DNA of 5,446 bases, taken from assembly GCA_947385185.1 (NCBI GenBank), contig CANDJX010000098.1, positions 1 through 5,446 on the forward strand, in the 5' to 3' direction. Numbering within the stretch: position 1 is the first letter of the stretch; every line of letters begins with the position of its first letter. Made by a program: the position numbers and the translations under genes. This DNA comes from an uncultured Clostridia bacterium (GTDB taxonomy: Bacteria; Bacillota; Clostridia; Christensenellales; Pumilibacteraceae). The notes under the pieces were generated by a model. That model searched no databases and was not told where the DNA came from. It saw only the letters and a list, made by a program, of their open reading frames with translations. Positions 1 through 5,399 of this stretch are shown piece after piece.

Positions 1-53
1 CGCGCACTCCACTGACAAGCACACTCTTTCCCTACACGACGCTCTTCCGATCT
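1..53 (+). other. Sequencing adapter (Illumina read-1 type) plus tag, not genomic
   Basis: Bases 21-53 match the standard Illumina TruSeq read-1 adapter, ending in the familiar GCTCTTCCGATCT. Bases 1-20 are a further non-genomic tag; bases 7-20 recur inverted at the other end with one mismatch. The real insert starts at base 54, where the alanyl-tRNA synthetase reading frame is already under way. The adapter is open in that same frame without a stop, so gene finders may extend the gene into it or choose a false start just inside. Confidence 0.97.
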
Positions 54-1619
54 GAAGAAGTGGGCGACGCGTCGCACCTCACGTTCTTTGAAATGCTCGG
101 GAACTGGTCGCTCGGCGATTATTTCAAAAAAGAAATGATCTCGTGGAGCTATGAATTCCTGACGAGCGACAAATATCTCGGTATAGCTCCCGAAAAACTT
201 TCGGTGACCGTATTCGCCGGCGACGGCGACTGCCCGCGCGACGACGAGTCCGCCGGATACTGGGAAAAAGCAGGCATACCGAGAGGGCGCATATTCTTCC
301 TGCCCAAAGAGCACAACTGGTGGGGACCCGCCGGTCTGACCGGACCGTGCGGACCGGACACCGAAATGTTCGTAGACACAGGCAAGCCCGCGTGCTCGCC
401 CGAGTGTTCGCCCGCTTGTTCGTGCGGCAAATATCTCGAAGTCTGGAACGACGTATTTATGCAGTATAACAAGACCGCGGAAGGCAAGTTCGAACCTCTG
501 AAGCAGAAGAACGTCGATACGGGCATGGGACTCGAGCGTACTATCAAGACGCTTCAGGGCGTCGGCAGCGTGTACGAAACCGATCTTTTCGCGCCGATCA
601 TTTCGAAAATAGAAGAACTTACGGGCGCGAAGTACGGTTCGTCCGAATCCGCGACGAAGGCGATCAGAGTCATTGCCGACCACATCCGTACCGCCGTTAT
701 GATAATCGGAGACGACCGCGGCGTGCTGTGCTCGAACGTCGATCAGGGATATATTCTCCGCAGGCTTCTTCGCCGCGCCATCAGATTTATCAAACAGCTC
801 GGCGGCGAAAAAGGTCTGCTGTCCAAAGTCGCGGAAGTCGTGATCCGCGAATATAAGGACGTATATCCCGAGCTCGAACGCAACTCGGCGCGCGTGCTCG
901 GCGAAATCGACGCGGAAGAAGAACGTTTCGAAAAAACGATCACGGCGGGCATGAAAAAATTCGCCGCCATTCGCGAGCACCTTGTCGGCGACACGATCGC
1001 GGGCAACACTGCGTTCAAGCTTTACGACACCTACGGCTTCCCGATCGAGATGACGGCGGAGCTCGCACGCGAATCGGGGCTTAAAGTGGACATGGACGGA
1101 TTCAACGCCGCGTTCGAGGAGCATACGGCGAAGAGCCGAGCCGGAGCCGAACAGAAATTCAAGTGCGGTCTTGCCGATCACGGCGAACAGACGGTGAAAC
1201 TCCACACCGCGACACATCTTCTTCACGCCGCGCTCAAAAGGACGTTAGACGATCCGGATATATCTCAGAAAGGAAGCAACATAACCGAAGAGCGGCTTCG
1301 TTTCGACTTTAATTTCCCGCGTCCGTTGACCCCCGAGGAAATAAAGAAAGTGGAAGCCGCGGTGAACGAAGCGATTGACGCGAAGGTCGACGTGACGTGC
1401 GATGAAATGACGCTCGACGAAGCGAAAGCGGCGGGCGCCGAAGCTCACTTCGACAGCAAGTACGGCGAGCGCGTCAAAGTTTATACGATCGGAAAGTATT
1501 CCAAGGAAGTCTGCGGAGGTCCGCACGTCGCCAATACCGGCGAGCTCGGACGTTTCCGCATAACGAAAGAACAGAGTTCGAGCGCGGGTATCCGCAGGAT
1601 CAAAGCCGTTCTCGAATGA
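54..1619 (+). CDS. alaS: Alanyl-tRNA synthetase, compact form, 5'-truncated
   Basis: This class II aminoacyl-tRNA synthetase charges tRNA-Ala with alanine in the cytoplasm and hydrolyses mischarged Ser/Gly-tRNA-Ala. Numbering the GTG at base 60 as residue 1, the frame opens in the second half of motif 2 (HLTFFEMLGNWSLGDYFK). Motif 3 VDTGMGLER follows near 152-160; its Asp153 corresponds to the amino-group-binding Asp of E. coli AlaRS. The tRNA-recognition helices come next (ADHIRTA; SNVDQGYILRRLLRRAIR), then LYDTYGFP at 321-328. The editing domain has HTATH (His382, His386) and CGGPH (Cys485, His489), the four usual zinc ligands. Roughly 70-80 N-terminal residues, including motif 1, lie outside the insert. 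GTG60 is therefore not the true start, since codons 54-59 are also in frame and homologous. The protein ends just after the editing domain, so the intact enzyme would be about 590-600 residues against about 875 in E. coli. The beta-barrel before HTATH and the C-Ala/DHHA1 region are absent. Short AlaRS forms of this size are known; I cannot tell whether this is the cell's only AlaRS. Confidence 0.95.
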   Translation, partial: EEVGDASHLTFFEMLGNWSLGDYFKKEMISWSYEFLTSDKYLGIAPEKLSVTVFAGDGDCPRDDESAGYWEKAGIPRGRIFFLPKEHNWWGPAGLTGPCGPDTEMFVDTGKPACSPECSPACSCGKYLEVWNDVFMQYNKTAEGKFEPLKQKNVDTGMGLERTIKTLQGVGSVYETDLFAPIISKIEELTGAKYGSSESATKAIRVIADHIRTAVMIIGDDRGVLCSNVDQGYILRRLLRRAIRFIKQLGGEKGLLSKVAEVVIREYKDVYPELERNSARVLGEIDAEEERFEKTITAGMKKFAAIREHLVGDTIAGNTAFKLYDTYGFPIEMTAELARESGLKVDMDGFNAAFEEHTAKSRAGAEQKFKCGLADHGEQTVKLHTATHLLHAALKRTLDDPDISQKGSNITEERLRFDFNFPRPLTPEEIKKVEAAVNEAIDAKVDVTCDEMTLDEAKAAGAEAHFDSKYGERVKVYTIGKYSKEVCGGPHVANTGELGRFRITKEQSSSAGIRRIKAVLE

Positions 1620-1641
1620 TATAACATATAACGTGAAAGAT

Positions 1642-1674
1642 ACCGTGTACGGGAAAACCCGTATGCGGTTTTTT
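1642..1674 (+). terminator. Intrinsic terminator after alaS
   Basis: Bases 1642-1653 pair with 1658-1669 as a 12-bp stem containing two G-U wobbles in the middle, closed by an AAAA loop. Five T follow at 1670-1674, after the T that ends the stem. It starts 22 bases after the alaS stop codon and separates that gene from the regulator operon. The upstream flank is not A-rich enough to make it an obvious terminator on the minus strand. Confidence 0.9.
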
Positions 1675-1690
1675 ATATATTATCCTTAAG

Positions 1691-1739
1691 CCAAAAATTT
1701 GCACATAAAAAGCCGGGATTATTTTGAACCAAATACTTG
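1691..1739 (+). repeat. Imperfect direct repeat pair upstream of the regulator gene
   Basis: CCAAAAATTTG at 1691-1701 and CCAAATACTTG at 1729-1739 match at 9 of 11 positions and are 38 bases apart start to start. The second copy overlaps the proposed -35 element. LytTR regulators usually bind paired direct repeats of about 9 bp, so an autoregulatory operator is possible, but this spacing is longer than usual and the AT-rich matches could be chance. Confidence 0.25.
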
Positions 1740-1765
1740 CCGGGGGGGGGTAGAAATGATATTAT
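1737..1765 (+). promoter_or_regulatory. Candidate promoter with poly-G spacer for the two-component operon
   Basis: A -35-like TTGCCG (1737-1742, 4/6 to consensus) and a -10-like TATTAT (1760-1765, 5/6) are separated by exactly 17 bases. Bases 1742-1750 are nine consecutive G, of which eight lie inside the spacer. A start near 1771-1773 would give a leader of about 30 bases before the GTG start. It lies between the alaS terminator and the first gene of the operon, where a promoter is required. The -35 is weak, so the assignment is moderate. Confidence 0.5.
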
Positions 1766-1768
1766 ATG

Positions 1769-1789
1769 CTTGTACGCTTGGCGTACAGG
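1769..1789 (+). repeat. Inverted repeat (hairpin/operator) at the 5' end of the regulator mRNA
   Basis: TGTACGC (1771-1777) is perfectly complementary to GCGTACA (1781-1787) around a TTG loop. The stem extends outward by a T-G wobble (1770/1788) and a C-G pair (1769/1789). It begins just after the -10 element, and its 3' arm covers the first two bases of the GGGAGG ribosome site. It could be a protein operator or an RNA hairpin limiting ribosome access. There is no T run after it, so it is not a terminator. Confidence 0.6.
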
Positions 1790-1793
1790 GAGG
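1788..1793 (+). promoter_or_regulatory. Ribosome binding site that decides the regulator start
   Basis: GGGAGG lies only 2 bases before the ATG at 1796 but 8 bases before the in-frame GTG at 1802. Normal spacing favours GTG 1802. It also gives the family-typical N-terminus, where one short strand leads straight into the acidic residues. Confidence 0.7.
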
Positions 1794-1801
1794 AAATGGT
1801 T

Positions 1802-2506
1802 GTGTTCAGGGCGTGTGTAGTCGAGGACGACGGCGAGGCGAGAGATCTGCTTTGCTCTTATATACGTAAGTACGGCGAAATGAGGCGCTTGGAATTTACT
1901 GTGACTTGTTTCCCCGACGCGTTGGATTTTCTCGACGGTTTTTTTGGAAATTTCGATTTTATTTTCATGGATATAGGTCTGCCGAATCTCAACGGCATGG
2001 ACGCAATAAAGCGTATTCGCGAGAAAGATAAAAACGTTATCGTCATTTTCGTGACGAATATGGTTCAGTACGCGGTAAAGGGGTACGAGGTCGGCGCGCT
2101 CGACTTTATGGTCAAGCCCGTTCGCTTCGACGGTTTCTGCATGAAAATGGATCGCGCTACCGAGCGTTTTCGCGCCACGCAGGACAAAGAGATTTGGATC
2201 AACGAACGAAACAACAAACGGCGTCTGCTTTTGTCCGCAATAAAATACGTCGAAGTTCTGCACCACACCGTGGTATATCATACGACGGAAGGCGACTACA
2301 CTACATACGATCAGTTGAGTAACGTTTGCGAAGCGCTATCGGACGCGCCTTTCGCTTTATGCAACAGATGTTTCCTCGTCAATCTCAGGTACGTGACCGC
2401 AATAGAAGAATTTTCGGTGACCGTCGCAGGGGAAAAACTTCAGATATCGAGGAACAGAAAAAAAGAATTCCTGAAAAGCCTGAACGAGTATCTGGGAGGC
2501 AAATAA
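1802..2506 (+). CDS. LytTR-family response regulator (AgrA/LytR type)
   Basis: This is a cytoplasmic DNA-binding response regulator, 234 residues from the GTG start. Residues 1-120 form a receiver domain: acidic pocket Glu8/Asp9/Asp10, phospho-acceptor Asp57 in FMDIGLP, switch Thr85 in FVTN and Lys105 in MVKPV. Residues about 131-232 form a LytTR DNA-binding domain, shown by SAIKYVEVLHHTVVYHT, then CNRCFLVNLRYV and the closing QISRNRKKEFLKSL. Length and order are those of ordinary LytTR regulators, which bind paired direct repeats upstream of targets once phosphorylated. The gene is first in a two-gene operon with the kinase that starts one base after its stop, so that kinase is its likely partner. 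An in-frame ATG at 1796 is the alternative start; an ATG at 1766 overlaps the proposed -10 and is unlikely. Its targets are unknown; the promoter region just upstream is the obvious candidate for autoregulation. Confidence 0.93.
   Translation: MFRACVVEDDGEARDLLCSYIRKYGEMRRLEFTVTCFPDALDFLDGFFGNFDFIFMDIGLPNLNGMDAIKRIREKDKNVIVIFVTNMVQYAVKGYEVGALDFMVKPVRFDGFCMKMDRATERFRATQDKEIWINERNNKRRLLLSAIKYVEVLHHTVVYHTTEGDYTTYDQLSNVCEALSDAPFALCNRCFLVNLRYVTAIEEFSVTVAGEKLQISRNRKKEFLKSLNEYLGGK
2494..2499 (+). promoter_or_regulatory. Ribosome binding site of the kinase, inside the regulator gene
   Basis: GGGAGG lies within the last codons of the regulator, 8 bases before the ATG at 2508. It selects that ATG over the in-frame ATG codons at 2514 and 2520 and ties kinase translation closely to the end of the regulator gene. 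Confidence 0.75.
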
Positions 2507-2507
2507 T

Positions 2508-3845
2508 ATGCCGATGCTCATGTTTTACAGACTTGTCGTTATGGTCGAACTGTTTACCGCCGAGTTTCTGTTCGCGTTCCGTCTGCACAAAAGAAATTTA
2601 TTCATATTGCGTTTTTTGCTCTGCGTGTCGGTAGGCGCGGCGTTTGTCGTTGTCCTGCCGCTTTTTTATAATGCGTTTTACACTTCGTTTGTTTTATTCA
2701 TGCTGTTTCTTATAACGGTACCTATGTTGAAATTCTGTTGCGACGAGGATTGGCGAAATATTTTTTTCTGCGCCATCGCGGCTTATACGATGCAGCATTT
2801 CGCTTACGGCGTTGCGCGGATATTCACGTCGCTTGCCTCCGAAGGAGCGAGTCCGATCCTCGGAATGTATTTTGACGGTAACTTAAGTTTCGAAAACTTC
2901 AACCTGCAGACGCTGCTTATGGGCGTGCTGTATGTGTTCGCATACTTCCTGTCTTATACGTTTTTCTGGTTCGTTTTTATACGAAAGATCAGACGCGGCG
3001 AAAATTTCAGAATAACGAATATTAAAATGATGGCAATTATAGGCATTGCCGTCATTGTGGATATATTCCTCAATTCGATAGTCGTGTATTACAGCGACGA
3101 CGACAATTTACTGACGACGGTCATGAATATCGTATATGAAAATCTATGCTGCTTTTTCCTGCTTTATATTCAGTTCAGATTGCTTAAAACGGGCGAGCTG
3201 GAAAACGAACTGAACGTAACTCAATACCTTCTGCACGAACAGGAGCGGCAGTACAGCCTGTCGCAGAAAAACATAGAGCTTATAAACATGAAGTGCCACG
3301 ACCTGCGGCACCAGATCCGCTCCATAGGTAAGGACAAGTCCTTGCCCGAAGAAGCGGTCCACGAAATCGAAAGCGCAATCACCGTTTACGATTCGGCGGT
3401 AAGGACGGACAACGAGGTGCTCGACACCATTCTTACCGAAAAGAGCCTTATATGTTCGTACAACGACATCGCGCTGACGTGCGTTGCGGACGGGCACTCG
3501 CTTGAATTCATGCAAGCCGCCGATGTTTATTCTCTGTTCGGCAACGCGCTCGACAACGCGATCGACGCCGTGATGCGACTGGATAAAGAAAAGCGCAATA
3601 TAGGCGTCGTAGTACGCAGCGTGGGGGATATGGTTTCGATCAATATTTGCAATCAGTACGAGGGGACGATAGAACTCGACGACGACGGATTTCCGATCAC
3701 GACGAAAGAGGACCGCGATTATCACGGGATAGGTACGAAGTCCATGCGGAACATTGCCGAGAGATATAACGGCATATGCTCGGTCGCTCTGAATAACGGC
3801 ACGTTCATATTGAATGTGCTATTGTCGAAAAATAAAACAGAATAG
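2508..3845 (+). CDS. Multi-pass GHKL sensor histidine kinase (AgrC-like)
   Basis: This 445-residue membrane kinase is the probable partner of the preceding LytTR regulator. Residues about 8-225 contain six or seven hydrophobic segments (near 8-26, 31-52, 56-76, 84-105, 134-158, 172-195 and 204-224), forming a membrane sensor with only short loops and no periplasmic domain. A charged linker and helix (226-262) leads to the phospho-acceptor motif KCHDLRHQI with His264. The ATP-binding domain has the N-box FGNALDNAIDAV (Asn346, Asn350) and the glycine motif HGIGTKSMRNIAERYNG (406-422), and ends in GTFILNVLL. This is the arrangement of HPK10/AgrC-type kinases, many of which sense peptides. No agrB- or agrD-like gene is visible in the window, so the ligand is unknown. 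The gene ends at a strong terminator, closing the operon. Confidence 0.92.
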   Translation: MPMLMFYRLVVMVELFTAEFLFAFRLHKRNLFILRFLLCVSVGAAFVVVLPLFYNAFYTSFVLFMLFLITVPMLKFCCDEDWRNIFFCAIAAYTMQHFAYGVARIFTSLASEGASPILGMYFDGNLSFENFNLQTLLMGVLYVFAYFLSYTFFWFVFIRKIRRGENFRITNIKMMAIIGIAVIVDIFLNSIVVYYSDDDNLLTTVMNIVYENLCCFFLLYIQFRLLKTGELENELNVTQYLLHEQERQYSLSQKNIELINMKCHDLRHQIRSIGKDKSLPEEAVHEIESAITVYDSAVRTDNEVLDTILTEKSLICSYNDIALTCVADGHSLEFMQAADVYSLFGNALDNAIDAVMRLDKEKRNIGVVVRSVGDMVSINICNQYEGTIELDDDGFPITTKEDRDYHGIGTKSMRNIAERYNGICSVALNNGTFILNVLLSKNKTE

Positions 3846-3850
3846 GACGT

Positions 3851-3875
3851 AAAACAGCCCGTTCGGGCTGTTTTT
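3851..3875. terminator. Bidirectional intrinsic terminator after the kinase
   Basis: CAGCCC (3855-3860) pairs with GGGCTG (3865-3870) around a GTTC loop. It is flanked by AAAA on the left (3851-3854) and TTTTT on the right (3871-3875), so the flanks can extend the stem and a T run exists on either strand. It begins 6 bases after the kinase stop codon and separates that operon from the membrane protein/GH3 unit. Confidence 0.95.
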
Positions 3876-3904
3876 GCTCCACGGCATCGAATTTTATGTA
3901 TAAT
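3874..3904 (+). promoter_or_regulatory. Promoter for the small membrane protein/GH3 unit
   Basis: A perfect -10 TATAAT lies at 3899-3904. The best -35-like match is TTGCTC at 3874-3879, with a long 19-base spacer, and it overlaps the T run of the preceding terminator. The -10 is convincing and the -35 is poor, so the promoter may need an activator. Transcription from here would give a leader of about 80 bases. Confidence 0.6.
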
Positions 3905-3910
3905 TCTCTC

Positions 3911-3970
3911 AAGAGATGTGAATTGCGCAGTTCCTCTCTTACCGCCCCGTAAGTGCATGTTATGCGGGAG
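3911..3970 (+). promoter_or_regulatory. Possibly structured mRNA leader
   Basis: The leader contains AAGAGA (3911-3916) complementary to TCTCTT (3935-3940). It also contains GCAT-GTT-ATGC (3955-3965), which CCC (3946-3948) and GGG (3966-3968) can extend across a bulge. No T run follows and no known riboswitch consensus is recognised. The ribosome site at 3979-3984 lies outside these pairings. Such short helices can arise by chance. Confidence 0.25.
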
Positions 3971-3989
3971 CAAAATAAAAGGAGAATTT

Positions 3990-4262
3990 ATGAAAAAAGA
4001 ATTCGTAAAAAATATGCCGTGGGGAATAATAGCGGGAATTTGCGCTATGTCGGTTTTTTTTCTGACAGTAGCTTTAATTATCGTGTCCCTTATTCTCGGC
4101 GGCGTCGCGGCGCAGACCAACGAAACCGCCGGGCTTTTCAGCGAATGGTATCAGACGCTTATGTTCGTTTTCGATATAATATTCGTTCTCGGTCTGGCAG
4201 GTTCGATCGTCATGTACGTTTTTCGTGAAAAAAAGAAGATAGGAGGGGAAAGCGAAGTATGA
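3990..4262 (+). CDS. Small two-helix membrane protein, function unknown
   Basis: This 90-residue protein has two hydrophobic segments (about 11-40 and 54-78), a lysine-containing N-terminus and a strongly basic REKKK at 79-83. This predicts both ends in the cytoplasm and a short outside loop around 41-53. I recognise no named family. The ATG at 3990 is chosen because AAGGAG (3979-3984) sits 5 bases before it; the frame is open further upstream to a GTG at 3918, but that has no ribosome site and would add an unlikely non-membrane leader. The last four bases overlap the start of the GH3 gene (ATGA), and the GH3 ribosome site lies inside this gene. The two are therefore translationally coupled, which argues for a shared role, perhaps in anchoring or assembling the membrane-bound glycosidase. 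That role is inference. Confidence 0.8.
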   Translation: MKKEFVKNMPWGIIAGICAMSVFFLTVALIIVSLILGGVAAQTNETAGLFSEWYQTLMFVFDIIFVLGLAGSIVMYVFREKKKIGGESEV

Positions 4263-4795
4263 ATACCGAAAAAATATCAAAGCTGTTTCAGCGTTCCGTA
4301 TGGACTTTACTGACGTGTTTCTTTGCGTTCATCCTGATTATCGTACTGATTACTTCGTCGATAGCCTCCTCGTACGCGTTGTTTGTCGATCAGTTTTTCG
4401 GAGTATCGAGATACATACTCGTTCAGGACGAAACGGCGGAACAGGCGGACACTCAGTATTTCAAATCCGATTTTGCGCAAAAAGACGCGGACGGCAATCT
4501 TATTCTCAAAAAGACCTCGAACGGCGTGGAGAAACAGATTATCGACGAAGCTGCGACCGACGCTTATGCAATCGACGTAAGCGAAAGAGTCAACGAGGAA
4601 GGCATGGTTCTTCTCTGGAACAAAAACAACGCGCTCCCTCTTGCCGCAAACTCGAAAGTCAGCAATTTCGGTATAGGCTCGGTTTCGTGGATCTATCAGA
4701 GTATAGGCAGCAGCCGCGTAACGATGTACGAGAATATTCCCGACCTGCCTGCTTCTCTCAGGAGCCGGAATCTGCAGGTAAACGAAAATGCTTAA
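4259..4795 (+). CDS. Membrane-anchored GH3 glycosidase, N-terminal fragment before a frameshift
   Basis: This is the first 178 codons of a glycoside hydrolase family 3 protein. Residues 14-40 form one hydrophobic segment after a basic N-terminus (KLFQR), which predicts a signal anchor with the rest outside the cell. After a polar linker, residues 106-140 show the start of a GH3 C-terminal-type alpha/beta sandwich domain: DVSERVNEEGMVLLWNKNN, ALPL and then SNFGIGS. This domain normally follows the catalytic barrel, so its position near the N-terminus indicates the permuted order known in some rumen bacterial beta-glucosidases. Position 120 is Trp where GH3 proteins often have Lys (LLKN). AGGAGGGG at 4241-4248 serves the ATG, which overlaps the stop of the preceding gene. 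The frame ends at TAA 4793-4795 in the middle of the sandwich domain, while homology continues in the next frame. Substrate is unknown; beta-glucosidase or beta-xylosidase-like activity is typical. Confidence 0.85.
   Translation: MNTEKISKLFQRSVWTLLTCFFAFILIIVLITSSIASSYALFVDQFFGVSRYILVQDETAEQADTQYFKSDFAQKDADGNLILKKTSNGVEKQIIDEAATDAYAIDVSERVNEEGMVLLWNKNNALPLAANSKVSNFGIGSVSWIYQSIGSSRVTMYENIPDLPASLRSRNLQVNENA
4785..4788 (+). other. Frameshift site in the GH3 gene (AAAA run)
   Basis: The upstream GH3 frame stops at 4793-4795. The frame carrying the rest of the domain is closed upstream by TAA at 4779-4781, so the shift must fall between about 4782 and 4795. Removing one A from the AAAA run at 4785-4788 joins the frames as VNEMLKVGSTD with no other change. 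A one-base insertion by sequencing or amplification error is the simplest cause; a real mutation or recoding is possible. Confidence 0.75.
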
Positions 4796-5399
4796 AGTCG
4801 GAAGCACCGATCTCGGTTACACTATAGGGTCGGGCAAAACGAACGAAATGCCGTGGGACGAGTACAGTCCCGCTTCGGTAAACAGCGTTTCCGAATACGG
4901 CGACGCGGCGATATTTACCGTCGCGCGGTTCTACGGAGAGGGCGGGGATACCAACGATCATACGAATCTCAGCGAAGACGGCAGCGTTCTTTCCCTCAGC
5001 AAAAACGAGCTCAGCGTACTCGCCGGTTTGCAGAAACTCAAGAATGAAAACAAACTCAAAAAGATCATTCTTCTTATAGACAACACTTCGCCTATGTCGC
5101 TCAAGAACGTCGATAAATACGACGTCGACGCTTGCATATGGACGGGTTGGGGCGGCGGAGGAGCCTGCGACGCCATTGCGGACGTGCTGGTCGGCAATGC
5201 CAATCCTTCCGGACACCTGACCGATACCTGGGTGTATGACGTTACGTCTGCTCCGTCAAACGAGAATTTCGGTAATTTCGCTTACAGAGCGATTACTCAG
5301 CAGATCCCGAACGGCGACGGCGACGTTCCTACGAAATACGTCGTATACCAGGAAGGCATATACGTAGGATACCGTTATTACGAAACGAGATACGAGGAT
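4788..5399 (+). CDS. GH3 glycosidase, continuation after the frameshift, cut at the fragment end
   Basis: This frame continues the GH3 sandwich domain for 204 codons, counted from an in-frame ATG at 4788 that is probably an internal Met rather than a start. It has EYGDAAIFTVARFYGEGGD (residues 36-54); the Glu in the GEG-x-D loop lies where the acid/base residue of many GH3 enzymes is found. The core strand KKIILLIDN follows, then VDACIWTGWGGGG at 113-125, and AIADVLVG with NPSG (139-142), a hallmark of the GH3 C-terminal domain. The end, EGIYVGYRYYETRYED, is the usual close of that domain. The expected following parts, a fibronectin-like domain and the catalytic barrel with its nucleophile Asp, lie beyond the insert. 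From base 5400 the frame runs into adapter, so any residues after Asp204 are artificial. A weak AGG (4776-4778) before the ATG makes independent translation unlikely but not excluded. Confidence 0.85.

Noticed and set aside
60..62. GTG at 60 as the start of the alanyl-tRNA synthetase
   Set aside because: It lies six bases after the adapter junction, the frame continues upstream, and the protein begins inside motif 2. It is a truncation artefact.
149..547. 132-residue open frame on the minus strand
   Set aside because: It is antisense to the conserved synthetase catalytic core and is a shadow frame of a GC-rich gene.
1766..1801. Upstream ATG start for the response regulator at 1766
   Set aside because: It overlaps the proposed -10, has no ribosome site, and would add a tail absent from the family. 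The hairpin and GGGAGG lie downstream of it.
1673..2281. 202-residue open frame on the minus strand
   Set aside because: It lies antisense to the response regulator and its control region, has no recognisable domain, and is explained by codon bias of the sense gene.
3144..3725. 193-residue open frame on the minus strand
   Set aside because: It is antisense to the kinase linker and ATP-binding domain, with no family resemblance.
3918..3989. GTG 3918 as start, giving a longer small protein with a Cys-rich leader (CMLC)
   Set aside because: There is no ribosome site before it, while AAGGAG sits 5 bases before ATG 3990. The extension lies in the leader region.
4054..4061. T8 run in the small membrane protein, and T7 runs at 1939-1945 and 2761-2767, as phase-variation tracts
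   Set aside because: They encode Phe in hydrophobic segments or an Asp-Gly-Phe-Phe stretch and keep the frames intact. Runs of this length are expected in such codons.
4300..4827. 175-residue plus-strand open frame overlapping the GH3 start
   Set aside because: It is an Arg/Ser-rich out-of-frame shadow of the GH3 N-terminal fragment with no homology.
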